Shown here: one piece after another, positions 61,031 through 64,000 of the stretch
Layout: each line of letters opens with the position of its first letter
Position numbering within the stretch: the first letter of the stretch is position 1
Assembly (NCBI RefSeq): GCF_029207565.1
Contig: NZ_JANCMW010000001.1
Span: forward strand, 620,001 to 684,000
Source: Marinobacter iranensis
GTDB taxonomy: Bacteria; Pseudomonadota; Gammaproteobacteria; Pseudomonadales; Oleiphilaceae
Direction of reading: 5' to 3'
DNA: 64,000 nucleotides
Position numbers and translations under genes: made by a program
The notes under the pieces: generated by a model
Database searches by the model: none
What the model saw: the letters and a program-made list of their open reading frames with translations, nothing else
What the model was told of the DNA's origin: nothing

Positions 61031-63565
61031 CTACTGGATCAGTGTCACGGCGCTGCCCAGTACGGCGGCGCAGCTTGCTTTGACAACGGTTTCGGTACGG
61101 CCGGCCTCGCAACTACCACCGCAGGTGGTGAGGCGTCCCATCAGGGCATCCAGCTCGGTTTCAATGTCTGCATCACTTGGCTGGGTGGTCAGACTTGTGC
61201 CGACGAAGCTTTCCATCAACGGCGTTTTGATGAGATTTCGCCCAGTGTCATCAAACGCCGTGCTGGCATTCTCTCCGAAGTCAAAGCCCGGGAAGAAGGC
61301 GGTGCGTCGCGTGGTATCAGATACCAGGGCATCACAATACTGGATCGCCATCTGGGTAACCGCCATTTGATGGGACGACAGGAATCCCTCAATGTCCTCC
61401 ACCGTCGGCAGCTGTTGCTTGACCGTGGTAAATGTCTCGGCGACGGCTGGCTGGGTGGTCGGAATACCCGTTACCTTCGACATGGACGCATTGACCTCAT
61501 CAAACGTCTTCAGACCGATAGCGGAGAACTCCGTGCTACCCGTTTCGGGTGGCTGTGTGGGCGGAGGGCCTTCCACGCGAACGTCTGTGTTGTTACCGAG
61601 TTGTTCAAAGGTCAGGAAGAACTGATCAATTTCCGGGCCTTCCTCCAGCGCGAGAACCGTTCCGAGGCGTGACAGCGGCTGGCCGGAGCCAGCCACGTAG
61701 TCACTGGAATTCAGCGTGGCATCCAGGTTGGCGAACGATTGGCCCACCACCACTTCACGGCCATTGATGCCTATTCTCATGCCCTTCAGCGGTATGCCCG
61801 AAGGTGACTGGGATTCGTCGAGGCTAATGAAGAACGGGTTCGAGAACAGGTAGCCGTAGTTGTCGAACTGGCTGACCTCAAACACGATGAAGCTTTCCGG
61901 CATATCCACCAGGTGGGACACGCTGAACAGCAGGAAGAATTTCTGGCCGACGCCCACTTCGTAGTTGGCGGCGACCTGCTCTGCGGTGAGAGCGCGGTTA
62001 TGGATGGCAAGCATCCTCACGGCGCCTTCCCAGGGGGATTCACCGTCGGTCTCATTGCCCAGTACCAGCGCGAAGCTGTTGTCCCAGTCCGTCAGCAGGC
62101 CGGCGGAGTCCGGGTCGACATCGCCGGAGGGTTCGCCGTTCACGAAAATCTCACGGCCACCGTCCGGTGTGAAGTTCACCACCACGTGTTGCAGGGTCGC
62201 CTGCAGCAGCATGGGGTTGGCTTCGGTTAACATGGGGGCGTTCTGGTCAGTGGTGGTGCTCCGGTGCAGGAACTCGTAGCTCTGCATGTCCTGGCCCAGC
62301 GTGAAGTTCCGCGCTGTGGACGAACCGGAATAGGTCACGATGCGGGAGTCTTCCTGAGTGATATTGCCGGGCACAACCCAGGCCTCAATGGAGTATTCGC
62401 CAGAGGCTGTCAGCAGAGTGTGCAGTTTGCGACTGTCGGCGGTGGAGCCCTGGGCCTTGCCGGCACGGATCATGTCGCCTTCTTCGGTCTGGAAGGCGGG
62501 GCCAAACTCAACGCCCCAGCCACCAACCCAGCCGACGTTGCCGCTGAGAGTCAGGTTCAGGGGCGGGGATACGCCGCTGGTGTCAAAGGCCGTTGGGCCA
62601 TCGCCTGCCTTGAATTCGTAAAGCGCGATGACGTTGTCCTCGTAACGACCACCGGCGTTGGCCAGTAAGCCGTCCTCGACAAGGTTCAGTGCTTTACTGG
62701 TTACAACGTTGTCGGGGAGGGGTTGGGGTGCATCGAGGCCTCCAATAAAGTTCTGTATTGCGGCCAGCATGTTGATGGCGGAATCCAGGCAATCGTCGGT
62801 CCAGCAGTTATGACTGTCGTCCCTCAGTCGCTCAACCAGGCGTGAGGAGGCCTCATCAGGAAGCACCCATTCACCCGTTTGCGGATCAATGCCGTCATTC
62901 AGGTCGATCCGGCTTTTCGCCTGATCGTAAGCAACGTCAACGTCACTGCTTGCAATGTAAGGTGTCTGACCATTGCTGGTATGACACTCGCTGCAAAACT
63001 GGGCCAGTACAGGATAGACAGTGTTGGAAAAATGATCGGGGTCGTCAGGGAACTTCAGCGTGTTGTTGACCTCGTTGATCTCGGGAGCCCGCAATTCCAC
63101 GGTCTTTACCGATCCGCCGGAGCCACCGGCCCAGTTGGAAATATACACGGTAAGCAGGTCGGTACACGCGGTGATGGACGTCGTCCAGCAGTTGTGGCCA
63201 CCGGCCACCTTGGTCACCATCTCCGACTGGGAAGGGTCGGACAGGTCAACGATGGTGTTGGCCTGGGCATAGGCAATATTGATGTCACCCTCGTGCACAA
63301 ACTGGGGTGCCTGGCCGCCGGCGTTGTGGCAGGCGCCACACTTGTTCTGGCCCGAAAGTTCATCCCAGACGCTGCGCTTGAAATTCAGTACATCGTCGGT
63401 GGCGGGTGGCGGGCCACTGTAGTTCACGGTATTGGAGCCGCCGCCAGTGTTCGGAAGGGCTTCGGTGGATTCGCCACTGTTACAGCCTGCAAGGAAGAGC
63501 AGGGCCGCAAAAACGGAGAGCAGTGCAACGGGGGTTCGGATTCCTTGCCTGATTATAGTTGTCAT
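61031..63565 (-). CDS. Diheme c-type lipoprotein with LamG-like domain
   Basis: The 844-residue protein has a lipoprotein signal (LLSVFAALLFLAGC). Two CxxCH heme-binding motifs follow: CGACH (about residue 77) and CSECH (about residue 192), each followed by a similar GGQAPQ/NGQTPY segment, so this half looks duplicated. Then comes a concanavalin/LamG-like beta-sandwich (about 310-560; FDTSGVSPPLNLTLSGN, YSIEAWVVPGN). The C-terminal third has no name I recognise. It is probably exposed on an outer membrane or in the periplasm and redox-active. It is followed by the DUF1501 gene at 12 bp and preceded by the partial gene at 6 bp. Confidence 0.75.
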   Translation of the reverse strand: MTTIIRQGIRTPVALLSVFAALLFLAGCNSGESTEALPNTGGGSNTVNYSGPPPATDDVLNFKRSVWDELSGQNKCGACHNAGGQAPQFVHEGDINIAYAQANTIVDLSDPSQSEMVTKVAGGHNCWTTSITACTDLLTVYISNWAGGSGGSVKTVELRAPEINEVNNTLKFPDDPDHFSNTVYPVLAQFCSECHTSNGQTPYIASSDVDVAYDQAKSRIDLNDGIDPQTGEWVLPDEASSRLVERLRDDSHNCWTDDCLDSAINMLAAIQNFIGGLDAPQPLPDNVVTSKALNLVEDGLLANAGGRYEDNVIALYEFKAGDGPTAFDTSGVSPPLNLTLSGNVGWVGGWGVEFGPAFQTEEGDMIRAGKAQGSTADSRKLHTLLTASGEYSIEAWVVPGNITQEDSRIVTYSGSSTARNFTLGQDMQSYEFLHRSTTTDQNAPMLTEANPMLLQATLQHVVVNFTPDGGREIFVNGEPSGDVDPDSAGLLTDWDNSFALVLGNETDGESPWEGAVRMLAIHNRALTAEQVAANYEVGVGQKFFLLFSVSHLVDMPESFIVFEVSQFDNYGYLFSNPFFISLDESQSPSGIPLKGMRIGINGREVVVGQSFANLDATLNSSDYVAGSGQPLSRLGTVLALEEGPEIDQFFLTFEQLGNNTDVRVEGPPPTQPPETGSTEFSAIGLKTFDEVNASMSKVTGIPTTQPAVAETFTTVKQQLPTVEDIEGFLSSHQMAVTQMAIQYCDALVSDTTRRTAFFPGFDFGENASTAFDDTGRNLIKTPLMESFVGTSLTTQPSDADIETELDALMGRLTTCGGSCEAGRTETVVKASCAAVLGSAVTLIQ

Positions 63566-63571
63566 AATGTT

Positions 63572-64000
63572 CTACTCCCCCCGGCAATACGCGGCGGATT
63601 CCGCAAAGGCGGTTTTTAGGTTGTACCCGCTGCGGAACTTCGTGACGATGTCGGCGATTTTTGAGCGATCGTTATCGTTCGACGGCTCACGCAAGCAGAC
63701 ATTGCGGAATACCTTTTTCACCTGGCATTGGGCAAAGGCGTTGGAATTGGCAAACTCCATTCCCAGGCTTTTGGCGCCGTTACCGGAGCCGGGCCCATCG
63801 CCCCAGCCCAGGCGACGATTGGCGCCGGAGCGCCAGTAGTTGTCCCAGCCATCGTCCGGCGTCACGTAGCCCTGTTCGAAGGTGGTGGAGTTGATGTGGT
63901 ATTTGGCGACAACGCGGGTACCCGTTTCCGGGTCCACGTCGCTAACAGAGTTGTAGATCAGCCTGCCCAGTTCGCCGTCAGGGTCCGTGTCCGCGTTGTA
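63572..64000 (-). CDS. Unknown protein, 3' part, first visible gene of the DUF1501 operon
   Basis: The frame is open from the right edge, giving 143 C-terminal residues. I cannot name it with confidence. The segment FAQCQVKKVFRNVCLREPS resembles the C-terminal motif of Planctomycete-cytochrome-associated proteins (FxxCxVxxVxRxxxGREP-like). A WDNYWRSGANRRLGWGDGPG stretch precedes it. It lies 6 bp from the diheme LamG gene, so they are clearly one transcript. Confidence 0.6.
   Translation of the reverse strand, partial: YNADTDPDGELGRLIYNSVSDVDPETGTRVVAKYHINSTTFEQGYVTPDDGWDNYWRSGANRRLGWGDGPGSGNGAKSLGMEFANSNAFAQCQVKKVFRNVCLREPSNDNDRSKIADIVTKFRSGYNLKTAFAESAAYCRGE

Noticed and set aside
60047..61672. 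A 541-codon plus-strand open frame across the DUF1501 and LamG genes
   Set aside because: It runs antisense over two well-supported genes, spans their boundary, and shows Gly/Arg-rich composition typical of reverse-strand frames in high-GC DNA.

Overview
The window looks like a chromosomal segment of a marine gammaproteobacterium, most probably Marinobacter or a close relative. This rests on the gene order folD - tRNA cluster - tig - clpP - clpX - lon - hupB - ppiD, on pseudomonad-like Entner-Doudoroff gene blocks (hexR/zwf-pgl-eda and gap/edd-glk), and on moderately high GC content. The genus is an inference from gene order and protein character, not from a search.

Layout. Positions 1-10,000 hold the housekeeping block: the 5' part of folD on the minus strand, four tRNA genes (Pro-TGG, Arg-TCT, His-GTG, Leu-TAG) behind a good sigma-70 promoter, and the protein quality-control genes tig, clpP, clpX, lon, hupB and ppiD. 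Positions 10,000-15,500 encode starch and maltodextrin capture: a small lipoprotein, a pullulanase and maltoporin LamB. Positions 15,500-26,200 carry central sugar metabolism: hexR, zwf-pgl-eda, pyk, gap, edd-glk, and a uracil-DNA glycosylase-family gene. Positions 26,000-46,900 form a large glycerol locus: a GlpV-like binding protein, a porin, glpD, glpR, glpK, a sigma-54-dependent activator, a rhizobial-type glycerol ABC transporter (glpSTPQU and glpV), a chemoreceptor, and extra copies of enolase and triose-phosphate isomerase. Positions 46,900-58,300 hold an orphan type-I binding protein, an aldo/keto reductase, a lipoprotein alpha-amylase, malEFG and, on the opposite strand, an alpha-glucosidase-malK pair. 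Positions 58,300-64,000 hold apbE and a three-gene minus-strand operon: a Tat-exported DUF1501 protein, a diheme LamG lipoprotein, and a third gene cut by the window edge.

How the parts fit. Extracellular alpha-glucan would be debranched and cut by the pullulanase and amylase, cross the outer membrane through LamB, be imported by MalEFGK, and be split by the alpha-glucosidase. Glucose is then phosphorylated by Glk and degraded through Zwf-Pgl-Edd-Eda to pyruvate and glyceraldehyde-3-phosphate (Gap, Pyk), with HexR as the likely regulator. Glycerol enters through the ABC system rather than a GlpF channel (none seen here), is phosphorylated by GlpK and oxidised by GlpD; TpiA and Eno link it to lower glycolysis. 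Palindromes of the GlpR type precede several of these genes, including eno. The ABC operon also has a sigma-54 promoter and an upstream palindrome next to a divergently encoded sigma-54 activator. MalT-like boxes precede lamB and the glucosidase-malK unit.

The most unusual non-coding signal is a family of nested palindromic repeats in the two largest gaps between convergent genes (eda/pyk and malG/malK). Each copy has perfect 27-28 bp arms whose sequence differs from copy to copy, around a recognisably related core.
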